A stretch of DNA of 6,521 nucleotides, from contig PMXT01000043.1 of NCBI GenBank assembly GCA_003170995.1, positions 1,368 through 7,888 of the forward strand, given 5' to 3'. Both the position numbers and the translations under genes were made by a program. A model generated the notes under the pieces. It worked only from the letters and a program-made list of their open reading frames with translations, made no database searches and had not been told where the DNA came from. Below, piece by piece: positions 5,809 to 6,521 of the stretch. The DNA comes from Actinomycetota bacterium. Its GTDB lineage: Bacteria > Actinomycetota > Thermoleophilia > Gaiellales > Gaiellaceae. How positions within the stretch are numbered: the first letter of the stretch is position 1; each line of letters begins with the position of its first letter.

Positions 5809-6405
5809 CTACTGGACTGGACGGTCGCCTGTCACCACCGCCAGATCACGGCTCGACCAGACCACGCGCGCCTCGAGGCCGGCCTCGGCCATCCAGGCCA
5901 GCTGATCGTCGAGCTGGTCGGGGCGATCGAAAGGCTGCGAGACGGGCGTCGCAGCTCGCTCCGGATCATTCGTAACGACGACATCGGCGAAAACGAAGCG
6001 CCCGCCGGGCCTGAGCGCTTTGGTGATCCTCTGGAAGAGAAGCCGCTTGTCGGTGCTTTCGAGATGGTGGATAGCCAGCGCCGAGACAACTAGATCGAAG
6101 GGCCCAGCAGGGAGATGATCCTCGAGCCGCCGCACGACGATCTGCTCTACGCGATCCTCGGCGAGAGACTTGCGCGCCGCCTCGAGCATCTCGGCCGACG
6201 AGTCGACGAGCACGACGCGGGCGTTCAGGTGCCTCTCGAGCACGCGCCGTGCCGTCTCGCCTGTGCCCGCGCCGAGGTCGAGGATTCTCGTCGCGGTGAG
6301 CGCTTCCGTCGAATCGGCGACGGCATCTTCGAGCTCGTCGTACTCCGGCACCTTGAGGCGAACGTACTCCGGATAGATATCCGGCTGGAAATGATTCTGG
6401 GTCAA
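5809..6405 (-). CDS. Class I SAM-dependent methyltransferase, substrate unknown
   Basis: This 198-residue protein is a single Rossmann methyltransferase domain. Motif I is ILDLGAGTGET (41-51), the ribose-binding acid is D68 in VLVDSSAEML, FDLVVSALAIHHLE (103-116) is motif IV-like, and LRPGGRFVFADVV (131-143) follows. The profile (Methyltransf_11/25 type, with IHHLE) covers enzymes acting on small molecules, quinones or tRNA, and nothing visible picks the substrate. It has no extra cysteines and so is not a second ArsM. I infer a TTG start (6405-6403): GGGAG (6415-6411 on the complement) lies 5 bases upstream, no ATG or GTG exists between it and the upstream in-frame stop, and the N-terminus TQNHFQPDIYPEYVRLKVPEYDE resembles start regions of this family. 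It is the first of a two-gene - strand unit with the GerW-family gene. Confidence 0.88.
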   Translation of the reverse strand: MTQNHFQPDIYPEYVRLKVPEYDELEDAVADSTEALTATRILDLGAGTGETARRVLERHLNARVVLVDSSAEMLEAARKSLAEDRVEQIVVRRLEDHLPAGPFDLVVSALAIHHLESTDKRLLFQRITKALRPGGRFVFADVVVTNDPERAATPVSQPFDRPDQLDDQLAWMAEAGLEARVVWSSRDLAVVTGDRPVQ

Positions 6406-6464
6406 GTCCGCTCCCGCTCCGAGTCCCGAAGATATCCGAATCCTGGTCGAAGAAGGTCAAAACT

Positions 6465-6492
6465 TTGTTTTCCCGACCGTTGTGATGACAAT
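6465..6492 (+). promoter_or_regulatory. Possible promoter for a gene beyond the right edge
   Basis: TTGTTT (6465-6470), 16 bases, then GACAAT (6487-6492, four of six -10 bases) forms a weak sigma70-like promoter in a locally AT-rich patch. The window ends with GAAGGAG (6515-6521), a good Shine-Dalgarno sequence, so a + strand start codon probably lies within about 10 bases past the edge. The gene itself is not visible. Confidence 0.3.
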
Positions 6493-6514
6493 AAAGAGAC
6501 GGCAGGCTCAACGC

Positions 6515-6521
6515 GAAGGAG
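6515..6521 (+). promoter_or_regulatory. Shine-Dalgarno-like sequence at the window edge
   Basis: GAAGGAG are the last seven bases of the window. No + strand start codon follows inside the window, so this is only a hint that a gene divergent from the methyltransferase begins just outside. Confidence 0.35.

Noticed and set aside
6432..6460. Possible - strand promoter for the methyltransferase: TTGACC (6460-6455) with GGATAT 17 bases on (6437-6432).
   Set aside because: The -35 is good but the -10 matches only two of six bases, so I do not call it.
5966..6511. 181-codon - strand frame overlapping the methyltransferase in another register.
   Set aside because: It is highly arginine-rich and overlaps a frame with full methyltransferase motifs.

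Overview
The window is G+C-rich by eye, favours GTG and TTG starts, and packs its genes with 1-4 base overlaps. Together with a GerW/YtfJ-family protein and a high-GC-type threonine synthase, this points to a Gram-positive, actinobacterium-like chromosome. Thermoleophilia (Gaiella/Solirubrobacter-like) or a similar deep-branching group is my guess; no marker gene here settles it.

Layout. (1) 1-857, + strand: the 3' part of a threonine synthase gene (thrC), cut by the window edge just after its PLP-lysine region. (2) 858-1204: a non-coding gap. Its first ~230 bases hold nothing convincing. Its last ~120 bases hold a sigma70-like promoter running into an AT-rich array of TCGAT/ATCGA dyads, including three perfect 18-bp tandem repeats. 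(3) 1205-3907, + strand: a four-gene arsenic operon, arsR-arsM-arsC-acr3, in which each stop codon overlaps the next start. (4) 3908-4076: two adjacent hairpins, the second with a 16-bp stem closed by a UCCG tetraloop. (5) 4077-5471, + strand: a complete GH1 beta-glucosidase. (6) 5445-6405, - strand: a small class I SAM methyltransferase followed by a GerW/YtfJ-family membrane-anchored protein, convergent with the beta-glucosidase and overlapping its 3' end by 27 bases. (7) 6406-6521: a divergent intergenic region that ends in a Shine-Dalgarno-like sequence, suggesting another + strand gene just beyond the window.

How the genes work together. ArsR senses As(III) and should repress its own operon through the repeat array. 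ArsC reduces As(V) to As(III). ArsM methylates As(III), and Acr3 pumps As(III) out. The operon thus gives arsenate two exits, methylation and efflux, under one regulator. The flanking genes (threonine synthesis, sugar hydrolysis, methyltransferase/GerW pair) show no functional link to arsenic.

The protein families are all known. The items most worth a second look are the operator-like repeat array in front of arsR, the wobble-paired UNCG hairpin after acr3, the ArsR cysteine arrangement, and the GerW-family protein whose usual glycine-rich loop is replaced by a charged, CSC-containing segment.
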